From assembly GCA_002747455.1 (NCBI GenBank), contig PDPG01000040.1:1-64000 (forward strand): a DNA stretch of 64,000 bases. The letters run 5' to 3'. The notes beneath the pieces were generated by a model, which saw only the letters and a program-made list of their open reading frames with translations, ran no database searches and was not told where the DNA came from. Below are positions 29,051 to 39,306 of this stretch, piece after piece (within the stretch, counting starts at the first letter, position 1; each line of letters starts with the position of its first letter). The position numbers and the translations under genes are program-made. Source of the DNA: Pseudomonadota bacterium (lineage in GTDB: Bacteria; Pseudomonadota; Gammaproteobacteria; Thiotrichales; Thiotrichaceae).

Positions 29051-30982
29051 TTGAGCGAATTGAACAAAAATATTTTGATGTGGGTGATTATCGCTCTGGT
29101 TTTAATTGGAGTTTTCAGTAAATTTCAAGGCTCTACCTCACCTACAGACAATTTGTCTTACTCGTCTTTCCTTGATCACGTTAAGAACAAGGAAATTACG
29201 AAAGTTAAGATTCAAGATCAGACCATTACCGGGTTTACCACCGGCAGCCGAGTCTTTAAGACCTATGCGCCGTATAATGACCCTAAAATGTATGATGAAT
29301 TACTGACGAACAATGTTGAAGTCGTCGTGGATCCGCCAGAGGGTCGTAATATTCTGGTCGATATTCTGATTAACACCATTCCGTTCCTGATTATTGTTGG
29401 TTTATGGATTTATATTATGCGTCAAATGCAAGGCGGCGGTGGTAAAGGTGGCCCCATGTCATTTGGCAAGAGTAAGGCTCGCATGATGACGGAAGATCAG
29501 GTGAAGGTGACTTTCGTTGATGTGGCAGGCTGTGAAGAAGCCAAAAATGAAGTCTTCGAGTTGGTTGAGTTTTTGCGTGACCCCAGTAAGTTCCAGAAGC
29601 TTGGTGGTAAAATTCCTCGCGGTGTTCTGCTGGCAGGCTCTCCAGGTACAGGTAAGACCTTACTGGCGAAGGCAATCGCCGGTGAAGCAAAAGTACCATT
29701 CTTTAGCATTTCAGGCTCAGACTTCGTAGAAATGTTCGTGGGCGTGGGTGCGTCGCGTGTACGCGACATGTTTGATCAGGCCAAGAAACATGCTCCCTGC
29801 ATCATCTTTATTGATGAGATTGATGCCGTTGGCCGCAAGCGTGGGGCTGGCGTGGGCGGTGGTCACGATGAGCGAGAGCAAACACTGAACCAGTTACTGG
29901 TTGAGATGGATGGCTTCGAGGGTACCGAGGGTGTCATCGTCATTGCTGCGACAAACCGTCCTGACGTGCTTGATCCTGCCCTGCTTCGTCCAGGTCGCTT
30001 TGACCGTCAGGTTGTTGTGCCACTGCCAGATGTTCGTGGCCGTGAGCAGATTTTGAAAGTGCATATGCGCAAGGTTCCACTAGGCAATGATGTGAAGCCT
30101 TCTTTGCTGGCGCGCGGAACTCCTGGCTTCTCTGGCGCTGACTTGGCTAATCTTGTAAACGAAGCGGCGCTGTTTGCGGCTCGCGATGACAAGCGAACCG
30201 TCAATATGGACGAGTTTGAAAAAGCCAAAGATAAAATCATGATGGGTGCTGAGCGCCGCTCCATGGTGATGAATGATCAGGAAAAACGCAATACTGCTTA
30301 TCACGAAGCCGGACACGCCATTGTTGGCTTGAAAGTGCCTGAACACGATCCTGTTTACAAAGTTACCATTATCCCGCGTGGACGTGCGTTGGGTGTCACC
30401 ATGTTCTTGCCGGAAGAAGATCGTTTTAGCCATAGCAAGCAGTCCCTTGAAAGCCAGATTGCTACATTGTTCGGTGGCCGCATTGCCGAGGAAATGATCT
30501 TTGGCAAGGATAGTGTGACAACCGGCGCTTCCAATGATATTGAGCGCGCGACAGATATTGCACGCAATATGGTGACCAAGTGGGGCTTGTCAGAAAAGCT
30601 AGGGCCGCTCACTTACAGTGAAGAGCAAGGCGAAGTCTTTCTGGGTCAGGGTACCTCGTCGCACAAGCAAATGTCTGATGAAACCGCCAAGGCGATTGAC
30701 CATGAAGTACGCACGTTTATTGATCGCAACTATGATCGTGCTGAAAAGATTTTGCATGAGAATATCGATATTCTACACACAATGGCAGAAGCATTGATTC
30801 AATATGAAACCATTGATCAGAATCAGATTGCTGAAATCATGCAGGGCAAAAAGCCAACGCCTCCAGAGGGATGGTCGGATGATGACAACCCTGAACAGGG
30901 TGGCGGTGGAGAGCCAGCGGTTGCTGATATTAACAATGATAGTGATGTAGTCGTTGACGGAAATCCTGCCGAATCACATTAA
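29051..30982 (+). CDS. ftsH: ATP-dependent zinc metalloprotease FtsH
   Basis: Membrane-bound AAA+ protease that degrades misfolded membrane proteins and regulators. The start is TTG at 29051, with GAGGA seven bases upstream; the product is 643 residues. There are two membrane helices (about 8-25 and 103-124), Walker A 'GSPGTGKT' (196-203), Walker B 'IIFIDEID' (251-258), the SRH ('[19 protein letters not shown]') and the zinc site 'HEAGH' (418-422). Walker A has Ser at the second position, where GPPGTGKT is usual. The C-terminal 40 residues are acidic and low in complexity. A terminator follows. Confidence 0.97.
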   Translation: MSELNKNILMWVIIALVLIGVFSKFQGSTSPTDNLSYSSFLDHVKNKEITKVKIQDQTITGFTTGSRVFKTYAPYNDPKMYDELLTNNVEVVVDPPEGRNILVDILINTIPFLIIVGLWIYIMRQMQGGGGKGGPMSFGKSKARMMTEDQVKVTFVDVAGCEEAKNEVFELVEFLRDPSKFQKLGGKIPRGVLLAGSPGTGKTLLAKAIAGEAKVPFFSISGSDFVEMFVGVGASRVRDMFDQAKKHAPCIIFIDEIDAVGRKRGAGVGGGHDEREQTLNQLLVEMDGFEGTEGVIVIAATNRPDVLDPALLRPGRFDRQVVVPLPDVRGREQILKVHMRKVPLGNDVKPSLLARGTPGFSGADLANLVNEAALFAARDDKRTVNMDEFEKAKDKIMMGAERRSMVMNDQEKRNTAYHEAGHAIVGLKVPEHDPVYKVTIIPRGRALGVTMFLPEEDRFSHSKQSLESQIATLFGGRIAEEMIFGKDSVTTGASNDIERATDIARNMVTKWGLSEKLGPLTYSEEQGEVFLGQGTSSHKQMSDETAKAIDHEVRTFIDRNYDRAEKILHENIDILHTMAEALIQYETIDQNQIAEIMQGKKPTPPEGWSDDDNPEQGGGGEPAVADINNDSDVVVDGNPAESH

Positions 30983-31010
30983 GGCTGTATTGAAACGACA
31001 ACAACTGTAG

Positions 31011-31050
31011 AAAAAGCACTGTAAATACCTTTGCGGTGCTTTTTATTTAA
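31011..31050 (+). terminator. Terminator after ftsH
   Basis: A nine-base stem, AAAAAGCAC (31011-31019) with GTGCTTTTT (31036-31044), is followed by ATTT. It lies 28 bases after the ftsH stop and separates rlmE-ftsH from glmM. From 31051 to 31172 no gene is present; a weak promoter-like pair precedes glmM. Confidence 0.75.
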
Positions 31051-31172
31051 GTCAAATATAAATAATAACAAGACTTTTAAAACTAAGCATTCAACAAGTC
31101 TTAACAAGAAAAATGACTTTGTACTAGACTGCTCGAATCCCCGATAAATAACATAAACTATAAGGACTTTCG

Positions 31173-32513
31173 ATGGAGCGTAAATACTTTGGTACTGATG
31201 GCATCCGCGGAGAAATAGGCACTTACCCAATGACCCCTGACTTTGCCTTAAAGTTAGGTTGGGCCGCCGGAAAAGTACTCGCATCAGAAAAACAACACCC
31301 CTTGGTCGTCATCGGCAAAGATACCCGCATATCTGGCTACATGCTTGAATCTGCGCTAGAAGCTGGCCTGGTTGCGGCCGGTGTGAATATCCGCCTGCTT
31401 GGGCCAATGCCAACCCCCGCAGTAGCATATCTCACTAAGACTTTCCGTGCCTCTGCCGGAATCGTGGTTAGCGCCTCACACAACCCATATCAGGACAACG
31501 GTGTTAAGTTCTTCTCTGAAAATGGCACAAAACTTGAGGATGAAACTGAGTTAGCCATTGAGGACTACATTGAGCAAGAGCTCGTTACCGTTCCCTCAGA
31601 GAGGCTTGGAAAGGCAGTTCGCGTGGATGATGCCGCCGGTCGCTATATTGAGTTTTGCAAACGGGCACTGCCACAAGAAATCGGCCTGCAAGGACTCAAG
31701 ATCGTGGTCGATTGTGCAAATGGTGCGACCTACCATACTACACCGTATGTACTGTCGGAGCTTGGGGCGGAGATTATTACCGTAGCCGATTCCCCTAATG
31801 GTTTTAATATCAATGAGGAGTGTGGCGCCACGGCACTGACCATGTTGTCAAAACAAGTTGTATTACACAAAGCAGACTTGGGCGTTGCTCTGGATGGCGA
31901 TGGTGACCGCTTAATGATGGTAGACCATACAGGGGAAATCGTCGATGGTGATGAAATCCTTGCAATTATTGCCAGAAACCGACTGCTGCGCACTCACACA
32001 AAGCAAGATGTTGTCGGTACACTCATGAGCAACCTGGGGCTTGAGCAAGCAATTCAGGAAATGGGTCTGAACTTCCATCGCGCCAAGGTAGGTGATCGCT
32101 ATGTCATGGAGAAACTCATTGAGCACAATGGCTTAATTGGCGGTGAATCTTCTGGTCACATCATTATTCGTGACTGTATCGAAACAGGTGATGGCACGGT
32201 CGCAGCATTGCAAGTACTGCGCGCAGTGATTGAGTCAGGTAAAAGCTTACATGAACTCAAAAAAGTCATGTACAAATATCCCCAAACACTTGTCAACGTA
32301 TCACTCAAGGGCAGCGTCGATTTATCGTCGAATGCACTTATCAAGCAGGCCGTTGCTGATGTGGAAAGCCAACTGGCACATCGTGGCCGAGTTTTGCTTC
32401 GTGCATCGGGTACACAGCCACTAATTCGTGTCATGGTGGAAGGCCAAGATCAGACTGAAACCAGTCAGCTTGCTAATCAAATTGCTGATGTTGTCCAGCA
32501 GCAAGCTTCGTAG
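31173..32513 (+). CDS. glmM: Phosphoglucosamine mutase
   Basis: Interconverts glucosamine-6-phosphate and glucosamine-1-phosphate, feeding UDP-GlcNAc for peptidoglycan and surface polysaccharide. In 446 residues it has the active-site phosphoserine Ser102 in '[11 protein letters not shown]', the metal loop 'DGDGDR' (241-246), the sugar-binding 'GGESSGH' and the phosphate-binding '[14 protein letters not shown]' near the C-terminus. AAGGA lies seven bases before the ATG. In E. coli and many relatives folP lies between ftsH and glmM; it is absent here. Confidence 0.97.
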   Translation: MERKYFGTDGIRGEIGTYPMTPDFALKLGWAAGKVLASEKQHPLVVIGKDTRISGYMLESALEAGLVAAGVNIRLLGPMPTPAVAYLTKTFRASAGIVVSASHNPYQDNGVKFFSENGTKLEDETELAIEDYIEQELVTVPSERLGKAVRVDDAAGRYIEFCKRALPQEIGLQGLKIVVDCANGATYHTTPYVLSELGAEIITVADSPNGFNINEECGATALTMLSKQVVLHKADLGVALDGDGDRLMMVDHTGEIVDGDEILAIIARNRLLRTHTKQDVVGTLMSNLGLEQAIQEMGLNFHRAKVGDRYVMEKLIEHNGLIGGESSGHIIIRDCIETGDGTVAALQVLRAVIESGKSLHELKKVMYKYPQTLVNVSLKGSVDLSSNALIKQAVADVESQLAHRGRVLLRASGTQPLIRVMVEGQDQTETSQLANQIADVVQQQAS

Positions 32514-32531
32514 CTTCGGCTAACGCACTTG

Positions 32532-32570
32532 AGCCAAAGCTCTCGATGATTATTGGGGGCTTTGGCTTCT
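32532..32570 (+). terminator. Terminator after glmM
   Basis: A nine-bp stem AGCCAAAGC/GCTTTGGCT (32532-32540 and 32559-32567) with an 18-base loop ends in a pyrimidine tail. It lies between the convergent glmM and ccoI stops. Confidence 0.6.
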
Positions 32571-32599
32571 CACCCTGAATACCGAGCGATAAGCCAATA

Positions 32600-35104
32600 C
32601 TAAAAAGTCCCCCTCAGCCGTAATGCATTTAAAACCACAACCAATGAACTAAATGACATGCCGATCGCAGCCACCCAAGGCGCAAGGACACCTAGTGCAG
32701 CCAGCGGAATAGCCAGTAAGTTATAAGCAATAGCCCATGCAAGATTTTGCCATATAACATGACGTGTTTTCTGTGCCATCCTCATCGCTTCGGGAAGAGT
32801 AGATAACTTATTCGACATCAACACCATATCTGAAGTGACTTGAGCCAACTGACTCCCCTCACCCATTGCAACCGACACATCAGCGCCCGCGAGCACTGGT
32901 GCATCATTCACACCATCCCCAACCATCATTACTGTGGCACCGGCCGATTGTAACTGCTTTAAATACGCCAGCTTTTGGCTGGGTAGCTGCTCTGCAATAC
33001 TCTGATCTATTCCCAAAGTAGCTGCCAAGCTACTAACAACCGCCTCCTTATCACCACTAAGTACTGTCGTCCTGTAGCCTTGTTGATGTAGTGACTGAAC
33101 ACAGTCGAAAGCATCGTCCCTGAGCTGATCTTGTAACTGGTAAACGGCCAACAACTGCCTTTCGGAAGCAAGGTAAACGATGTTGTTCACAATTCCTGCG
33201 TCTATTTTGGTGTTATCCGCTGCATTTAAAGTTCCTAGACCGGATGAGCCTGCCCCCGATAACTGTGCTTGAAAAGCGTCACGATCAAGCCATTCTAGTA
33301 CAAAGCGTTCAGTACCAATTCGGTAGCGTTGGCCTTGATAGTAGCCCTCCACACCAAAGCCCGGAATATTTTGTACCTGAGTTACCTCAAGTACATACCC
33401 ACTTGCGCCAAGAATAGCCTTACTGACTGGGTGCTCTGAGGTACTTTCAAGACCCGCAGCCAATGCCAGTATATCCGCCTCATTATCAAAACCTGACCCA
33501 CTCACAAAGGCTTTTTGTTGGCACAACAATAACTGCCCGGTGGTTAAAGTTCCTGTTTTATCGAACACAATGTCTGACACATGAGACAAACCCTCAAGCG
33601 AATGCCCGCGGGTTGTCAGTAGTCCCATTCTAGTCAAGCTACTGGTGGCCGTCGTTAACGCTACTGGTGTGGCCAGTGATAATGCACAAGGGCAGGTCAC
33701 AACCAATACCGAAATCGTCACCCAAAAAGCCCGCTCCGCATCATGGAAATACCACGCAGTAAAAACCACAGCTGCCAAGAGCAAAATCCCCAGCACAAAC
33801 CAGGCCGCAACCGAATCCGCTAACTTTGCAATTGGAGGCTTTTCCATTTGTGCCCGATCAAGCAGGCGAATAATAGAGGACAGTACAGTACTTTCACCAA
33901 CAGCCTGAACCTCCATGTGCAGCGGACTTTCAATATTAACGGTTCCACCATTGAGATGATCACCCGATGATTTCAGCACTGGAATACTCTCACCACTGAG
34001 CATGGCTTCGTTGACGCTACTTTGACCATCAAAGACCACTCCATCCGCCGGTATTGTTTCACCGGGTTTAATCAGGACGTGATCTCCGATTTGTAATTCA
34101 GAAACACTGACAATGGTCTGCTGATTTCCCTCATCCAAGCGAGTAGCCGTTGCCGGTAATAAGCGCACCAGCTCATCGGCTACTCTTCCGGCTCGGTGTC
34201 TTGCCGACATCTCCAAATGGCGACCTAGCAACAGGAAAAATGTAAACATGGTCACGGAGTCAAAGTAAACTTCCCCTGTGCCAGACAATGTTGCCCAAAC
34301 ACTTGCAAAGAAAGTTGCAATAATAGCCAGACTAACCGGCACATCCATTCCCAAACGACGGCGTTTTAACTCACGCCATGCCGATTTGAAAAATGCACTA
34401 GACGCAAAAATCACAACAGGTGTGGTAATAATTAGCCCCGCCCAACGCAGCATTTGCTGACTACTCTCGCCGATCGCATCTCCACCAATATACAATGCCA
34501 AAGCAGTCATCATCACCTGCATCATGCCAATGCCAGAAATTACTATCCGGCGTAAAGACTGTTTTTGTTCACCATCGTGAAGGCTTTGCAGACGGCCAGC
34601 GTCAAACGGATAAGCCTGATAGCCGATGCTACGAATTTTGGACAAGATGTCGCTCAGTAGTAATTGCCGCTTATCCCATTTAACAATAGCACGGTGAGTG
34701 GTGAGGTTTACCTGGAGGGAGACAATACCGGGTATAGCTTGAAGGTGGTGTTCAATTAGCCAAACACAGGCGGCGCAAACGATCCCTTCAATAATCAACG
34801 AGGCTTCAGCAGTTTCATCTTCGGCGACACGAACGAAGGACTGCTGCACGGCCTCATTGTCATATATGCGCAATTGCTGCAACTCATCGGGGATCAGAAT
34901 TTCTGACTTTGGGGATGGCTCGGTTCGGTATCGATAAAAATCATCCAAACCATTTTCAACGATAGCCTGCGCTACAGCCTGACAACCAAGACAACACATC
35001 GGCCTTGGCTTACCATCAATCACAATATGAAAATCAGCCCCATTCAACGGCAGACCACAGTGATAACACTCGTCCGCCCCAACAACCGTGGAAGGTTCAG
35101 CCAT
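32600..35104 (-). CDS. ccoI: Copper-translocating P-type ATPase CcoI
   Basis: P1B ATPase of the CcoI/FixI type that supplies copper for the CuB centre of cbb3 oxidase. ATG at 35104 gives 834 residues; the TTG one codon upstream is unlikely. Domains: a Cys-rich N-terminal zinc-ribbon-like domain ('CYHCGLPL...CCLGCQ', within residues 13-42), an HMA-like domain with 'CAAC' (110-113), eight membrane helices with the ion motif 'CPC' (472-474), the phosphorylated Asp in 'DKTGTLT' (about 516) and the hinge 'GDGVNDAP'. It overlaps the ccoH stop by one base. No ccoS gene follows it, although that small gene is commonly next to ccoI. Confidence 0.95.
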   Translation of the reverse strand: MAEPSTVVGADECYHCGLPLNGADFHIVIDGKPRPMCCLGCQAVAQAIVENGLDDFYRYRTEPSPKSEILIPDELQQLRIYDNEAVQQSFVRVAEDETAEASLIIEGIVCAACVWLIEHHLQAIPGIVSLQVNLTTHRAIVKWDKRQLLLSDILSKIRSIGYQAYPFDAGRLQSLHDGEQKQSLRRIVISGIGMMQVMMTALALYIGGDAIGESSQQMLRWAGLIITTPVVIFASSAFFKSAWRELKRRRLGMDVPVSLAIIATFFASVWATLSGTGEVYFDSVTMFTFFLLLGRHLEMSARHRAGRVADELVRLLPATATRLDEGNQQTIVSVSELQIGDHVLIKPGETIPADGVVFDGQSSVNEAMLSGESIPVLKSSGDHLNGGTVNIESPLHMEVQAVGESTVLSSIIRLLDRAQMEKPPIAKLADSVAAWFVLGILLLAAVVFTAWYFHDAERAFWVTISVLVVTCPCALSLATPVALTTATSSLTRMGLLTTRGHSLEGLSHVSDIVFDKTGTLTTGQLLLCQQKAFVSGSGFDNEADILALAAGLESTSEHPVSKAILGASGYVLEVTQVQNIPGFGVEGYYQGQRYRIGTERFVLEWLDRDAFQAQLSGAGSSGLGTLNAADNTKIDAGIVNNIVYLASERQLLAVYQLQDQLRDDAFDCVQSLHQQGYRTTVLSGDKEAVVSSLAATLGIDQSIAEQLPSQKLAYLKQLQSAGATVMMVGDGVNDAPVLAGADVSVAMGEGSQLAQVTSDMVLMSNKLSTLPEAMRMAQKTRHVIWQNLAWAIAYNLLAIPLAALGVLAPWVAAIGMSFSSLVVVLNALRLRGTF

Positions 35105-35877
35105 CAACTACTTGCTGAATCACGCGCAACATCAATATATCCTTTGATTTCGTGCACATCATCGCCCCGTTGAATCGTTACCACAATGGTCCAACGCCCT
35201 GGTACCGTTAACATGACTTCAGATCTGTACACACCGGGGGACTTCTCAGAAAGTAACACACCACTTTGATCCTGCTTTGGGTCCGCAGTACTCAGGTACT
35301 TCGCCGTAGCTGTTGCCCCTGCAACCAACACTCCATCTTTATCTTTCACCACTATCTCAAATGGCTCAACGGTATCTAGCCTCGGTGGATGCTCCCAGCC
35401 TCCCTCAACGACCCATCCTCGCTGCTTTTGAACTTCAAGGCGTTGCAGGTATTCATTAAACTGGTTTTCTTTCTGTCGAAAATCGTGAGCAACTATTCCC
35501 GGTGCATACTTCGTTGCAATTGCAATGATATTGGAGTCCACCACCGTCAGTATAAGGAAAAAAGCCACGATAGAAGCAGGCGCCCAATGGAACCAGCCCA
35601 ACTTCGCCTCCGAACCCTCTCGACGTGCCTCACGAGTATAGGTGACAATGCCCAAGCCGTAAGCCGTCATACTAAAAAAGGCAAAGTGAATAGCGAAGAC
35701 ATCAATGCCTGGCCAGTAAAAGTAAGCCAGGGGAAAGTAGATCGCCCAAATAATCAACGTAGTGAGCAAGGCTGATGCGCGCCCACTCCATTTCATCCAT
35801 AAATGAAAAAAGAAAAACAACAGGAAGGCTGCGGCAATACCGCAGCCCATTGTAATCAATAAATGAATATTAGCCAT
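35104..35877 (-). CDS. ccoH: CcoH/FixH family protein with extra N-terminal membrane domain
   Basis: Assembly/stability factor for cbb3 oxidase. At 257 residues it is clearly longer than the usual 150-170. The C-terminal 100 residues carry the FixH domain ('PFEIVVKDKDGVLVAGATATAKYL', 'SPGVYRSEVMLTVPGRWTIVVTI'). The N-terminal 125 residues hold about four hydrophobic segments (about 5-27, 36-56, 60-79 and 102-118) instead of a single anchor. The FixH domain should face the periplasm. It lies 14 bases after ccoG and overlaps ccoI by one base. The extra helices have no function I can name. Confidence 0.85.
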   Translation of the reverse strand: MANIHLLITMGCGIAAAFLLFFFFHLWMKWSGRASALLTTLIIWAIYFPLAYFYWPGIDVFAIHFAFFSMTAYGLGIVTYTREARREGSEAKLGWFHWAPASIVAFFLILTVVDSNIIAIATKYAPGIVAHDFRQKENQFNEYLQRLEVQKQRGWVVEGGWEHPPRLDTVEPFEIVVKDKDGVLVAGATATAKYLSTADPKQDQSGVLLSEKSPGVYRSEVMLTVPGRWTIVVTIQRGDDVHEIKGYIDVARDSASS

Positions 35878-35891
35878 TTTTCCTAGTCAAT

Positions 35892-37304
35892 TTAGGGGGT
35901 TATAAACTGAGAATCTACGTACACAGGCTTCTCAACCTCACCCGTTATAGGCGTTAATTTAAAACGAATCGGCAAATCCTTGTTACTACGAACGGCAGAT
36001 TCTGGTTGGCGAACCCTGACAAACATTCTCAGACTCTTACCCGCACCTAAATGAACCTTATCAAGCTTACCAAGATCCACGACACCATCCGGTACACCTT
36101 CAACAGATAAGTTAAACGTGGCCGGCTTCATCGTCTTGTTATAGTACTTAAACCGATAGCTATTTTGTACAGAACCGTCAGACAACACCACAAACAATGG
36201 ATTCCTGACCTGCGATACGTCAACAGTCACTTTCTGTACAGACAGTACACTCCAGAACAACACTCCCGCCGCAGCTAAGGTAGCAATTCCATAACCAACA
36301 GTACGCACACCAAAATACGAGGTCTTTTTGCCCTCAAGCGCATTCTCAGACGTATAACGAATAAGACCGCGCGACCACTTGTGCTTGTCCATAATGGTAT
36401 CGCAGGCATCGATACACAAACCGCAATGGATGCAAGCAATCTGCAAGCCATTACGAATATCAATCCCCATCGGACAAACCTGCACACAGAAGTTGCAATC
36501 CACACAGTCACCGTGCCCCAACTCATGGCGCTGTTCAAGCGTCTTCATGGCTTTGGCGGGTTTGGCACGCCCAGATTCACCCTCGCCGCGATTATAGTCG
36601 TATGAAACAATCGAGGTATTCTCGTCGAACATAGCACTCTGGAAGCGAGAGTATGGGCAAATGTGAACACACACCGCATCCTTGATCGCACCAGCCGCCA
36701 GATAAGTCGTCACAGTCAGGATAAGCGTCGCAAAATATGCAGCCAGCGGTGCTTGTCCGGTAAAGAACTCAACGATCAGTACACGAGCCTCAGCCCAATA
36801 CAAAGTAAAGGTCAGCCCGGTCCAAAAAGCCAGCAATACCCACAGAACATGGGTCGCCCCTACTTTTAGCAGTTTTTCCTTATTCGACCAAGGCTGCTTC
36901 TTAAGACGTAACCGCGCAACACGATCCCCTTGAATTCTTCTCTCAATCAAGCGAAAAGCATCGGTCCACAATGTTTGGAAGCAAAAGAAACCACAGAATA
37001 TCCGACCCGCAATAGTGGTCACAAAGAACAGAAATACCGCCGCAAAGAACAGCAAAGCTGCCAACGAGAGAATATCCTGGGGGTTAAAAACCTGATTAAA
37101 TAAGTAATACTTGTGAGTGGATAAATCAAAAGCCACCATCTGATTTGGCCCCACTTCACGGGACCACGGCATCCAGGGTAGTAAGAAAAAAACCAGATAC
37201 CCTAGAATAAGAATGGCGGTTTTGATATTCCTGAAACGCCCCTTGACGGAGCGTGGCTCAATGATCTTCTGATATTCAACGAATTGCAAAGGTGCTTCGC
37301 TCAT
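35892..37304 (-). CDS. ccoG: Cytochrome c oxidase accessory protein CcoG (RdxA/FixG)
   Basis: Membrane protein with two [4Fe-4S] clusters, a cupric reductase that helps copper delivery to cbb3 oxidase. I use ATG 37304 (470 residues); a GTG three codons upstream is possible, and neither has a clear ribosome site. It has five membrane helices and two ferredoxin motifs: Cys267, Cys270, Cys273 with Cys277, and Cys291, Cys294, Cys297 with Cys301. Membrane cysteines in 'IFCGFFCFQTLW' (near 102-113) and 'CVHICPYSRFQ' (near 212-222) are family-conserved. A C-terminal Ig-like domain follows. Confidence 0.94.
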   Translation of the reverse strand: MSEAPLQFVEYQKIIEPRSVKGRFRNIKTAILILGYLVFFLLPWMPWSREVGPNQMVAFDLSTHKYYLFNQVFNPQDILSLAALLFFAAVFLFFVTTIAGRIFCGFFCFQTLWTDAFRLIERRIQGDRVARLRLKKQPWSNKEKLLKVGATHVLWVLLAFWTGLTFTLYWAEARVLIVEFFTGQAPLAAYFATLILTVTTYLAAGAIKDAVCVHICPYSRFQSAMFDENTSIVSYDYNRGEGESGRAKPAKAMKTLEQRHELGHGDCVDCNFCVQVCPMGIDIRNGLQIACIHCGLCIDACDTIMDKHKWSRGLIRYTSENALEGKKTSYFGVRTVGYGIATLAAAGVLFWSVLSVQKVTVDVSQVRNPLFVVLSDGSVQNSYRFKYYNKTMKPATFNLSVEGVPDGVVDLGKLDKVHLGAGKSLRMFVRVRQPESAVRSNKDLPIRFKLTPITGEVEKPVYVDSQFITP

Positions 37305-37366
37305 CTCAATCACCGTCTGGCGATGTCGCTGATAATGAAACCAGCGACCGCCCTAATTTGTAATGT

Positions 37367-38290
37367 TTACTGGCCGCCCGCTCGCTTATTTAATAAGTAA
37401 GCGGTCAACACTTTAATCTCCGTATCAGTCAGACGTGAAGCCCAGCCCGGCATTTCACGACTAACACCATTATGAATAACCTGCTTGACGCGCTTTAGGC
37501 GCTCCTCATCAGACTCCGCACCACGCACATCCGCGATCGTCCAGATTTTATCCGTCAGATTCGCCGCGCCCTGAGACTTCAAGCCTGTTCCTTCGTGCGT
37601 ATGACAATAGTGACAACCACCTGTTTGACCGTGGAAAATCTCTTTTCCGGCAGCCGCCAGCTCAGGGTCATTTTTCTCGCCCGACATACTCAACACGTAG
37701 TTCGCAACTTGTGTCAACTGTGTATCATCGAACGTCTCTTCATAAGCAGGCATGAAGCCTAAACGACCATGCTTCAAGGTTGTTTCGATTTCGTGAGCCT
37801 TACCTCCCCACAACCAATCATCATCAATCAGATTCGGGTACGCACCAATCACACCCCCGGCACCCGTTTGGTGACATACCGCACAGTAGTCACCGAAAAT
37901 ACCATTACCGTAAGACTCGACGAATGCCACCTTGTCAGCATCTTTCGCAATATCCTCATAGCTGGACTTCGCAATCTCACTCAGGTAAGCCTTCTGTACC
38001 ATCGCACTGTCGCCCGTTTGCATCTCTTCTGCAAGCAATGCACGTGTATTCCAGTGAGTTGTCACCTCTTCGCCACTATCCTTGAGATAAGAAATAGAAC
38101 TCACACCTTTTATGAAGGCATTTCCAACAGGCCATGATGGATAAATTATCCAGTAAACGATCGCAAACACAACGGTCGCGTAGAACGTCCACAACCACCA
38201 GCGAGGCAGTGGATTATTGAACTCCTGAATATTATCGTCCCAAACATGACCTGTCGTTTCAACACCAGTTATGGGGTCTCTTTCTGTCAT
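37367..38290 (-). CDS. ccoP: cbb3-type cytochrome c oxidase subunit III (diheme)
   Basis: Membrane-anchored diheme cytochrome c that passes electrons to CcoO/CcoN. ATG 38290 gives 307 residues and has AGGTGG eight bases upstream; the GTG four codons earlier does not. It has an N-terminal helix (about 33-50) after 'ITGVETTGHVWDDNIQEFNNPLP', the CcoP signature, and two heme c motifs: 'CAVCH' (136-140) and 'CHYCH' (226-230). Axial methionines are expected in 'GFMPAYEE' and 'REMPGWASRL'. It follows ccoQ with one base between. Confidence 0.96.
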   Translation of the reverse strand: MTERDPITGVETTGHVWDDNIQEFNNPLPRWWLWTFYATVVFAIVYWIIYPSWPVGNAFIKGVSSISYLKDSGEEVTTHWNTRALLAEEMQTGDSAMVQKAYLSEIAKSSYEDIAKDADKVAFVESYGNGIFGDYCAVCHQTGAGGVIGAYPNLIDDDWLWGGKAHEIETTLKHGRLGFMPAYEETFDDTQLTQVANYVLSMSGEKNDPELAAAGKEIFHGQTGGCHYCHTHEGTGLKSQGAANLTDKIWTIADVRGAESDEERLKRVKQVIHNGVSREMPGWASRLTDTEIKVLTAYLLNKRAGGQ

Positions 38291-38291
38291 T

Positions 38292-38486
38292 TTATCTACC
38301 ACCTTTCTGAGCTATATCATTCGGTTCGTCTTCAAGCGGAATGTTCTTGTACGACTCAAGACGCTCGCTACGTTTCTTTCCTGTATAAACATACAGCAGC
38401 ATCCCGACAAACAGAGGGAAAAAGATCAACAACGCGACAATCTTGCTATTCCCTAAGTCCGTTAACCAAATCCATAGATCACTCAT
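38292..38486 (-). CDS. ccoQ: cbb3 oxidase small subunit CcoQ
   Basis: Small membrane protein (64 residues) that stabilises the association of CcoP with the CcoNO core. One hydrophobic helix (about 16-36, 'IVALLIFFPLFVGMLLYVYTG') is followed by a basic then acidic tail ('KKRSERLESYKNIPLEDE') typical of CcoQ/FixQ. GGAG lies eight bases upstream of its ATG. Position between ccoO and ccoP supports the call. Confidence 0.9.
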   Translation of the reverse strand: MSDLWIWLTDLGNSKIVALLIFFPLFVGMLLYVYTGKKRSERLESYKNIPLEDEPNDIAQKGGR

Positions 38487-38520
38487 CTTAAAAACTCCGC
38501 AAAAGCACTGTCACTGTTGA

Positions 38521-39279
38521 TTATCGAGCCTTAATAAACTCATGTTCATCATGAGCTTTAAAGTCAATCATCGTGCCAAGTACCTGCAAATAAGCAATCA
38601 ATGCGTCCATTTCGGTAATCCGTTCAGGGTCACCATCACGGTTAACTCGCTGTGCATCAGCAATCAGATTTTCATCCGCACGCGTCACATCCAACTTATC
38701 CGCAACATCCTGACCAAACTGCTTCACATTGGAATCATATTCTTCCTGCGTCAGTGAGTAAGGAACCCCCACTTTCTTCAACGCTTCCATTTTTGCCTGA
38801 ATGTCAGAATAGTCCAATTCATTCTCAAGTAACCACGGATAGTTGGGCATGATTGACTCAGGCACAACCGAAGTCGGCTTAACCAGGTGCTTCATATGCC
38901 ATGCATCAGAGTACTTCCGCCCCACACGCGCCAAATCTGGCCCGGTACGCTTGGAACCCCACTGAAACGGATGATCATACTGAGACTCCGCCGCCAGCGA
39001 ATAATGCCCATAACGCAACGCCTCATCACGGAATGGACGAACCATTTGTGAGTGACAGTTGTAGCAACCCTCACGCGTGTAAATGTCACGTCCCGCCTGC
39101 TCCAGTGGCGAATAAGGCCTAACCGCCTGAGTACCATCAGCACGACGCACATCTTCCACGGTATCGTTGATATAAAACAAAGGTGTGATCTCAACCAAAC
39201 CACCGATACTAATGGCGACCATGGTAAATATGATCAACACGCCAATATTCGTTTCAAAAATTTCGTGTTTCAATTTCAT
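38521..39279 (-). CDS. ccoO: cbb3-type cytochrome c oxidase subunit II (monoheme)
   Basis: Membrane-anchored monoheme cytochrome c of the cbb3 core, 252 residues. It begins '[17 protein letters not shown]' with one helix (about 12-30), carries the heme c motif 'CYNCH' (72-76) followed by '[10 protein letters not shown]', and the axial methionine is expected in '[11 protein letters not shown]'. The gene lies 27 bases after ccoN. Confidence 0.97.
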   Translation of the reverse strand: MKLKHEIFETNIGVLIIFTMVAISIGGLVEITPLFYINDTVEDVRRADGTQAVRPYSPLEQAGRDIYTREGCYNCHSQMVRPFRDEALRYGHYSLAAESQYDHPFQWGSKRTGPDLARVGRKYSDAWHMKHLVKPTSVVPESIMPNYPWLLENELDYSDIQAKMEALKKVGVPYSLTQEEYDSNVKQFGQDVADKLDVTRADENLIADAQRVNRDGDPERITEMDALIAYLQVLGTMIDFKAHDEHEFIKAR

Positions 39280-39306
39280 GAAAATATTCCCGCTATCTCT
39301 GATCGC

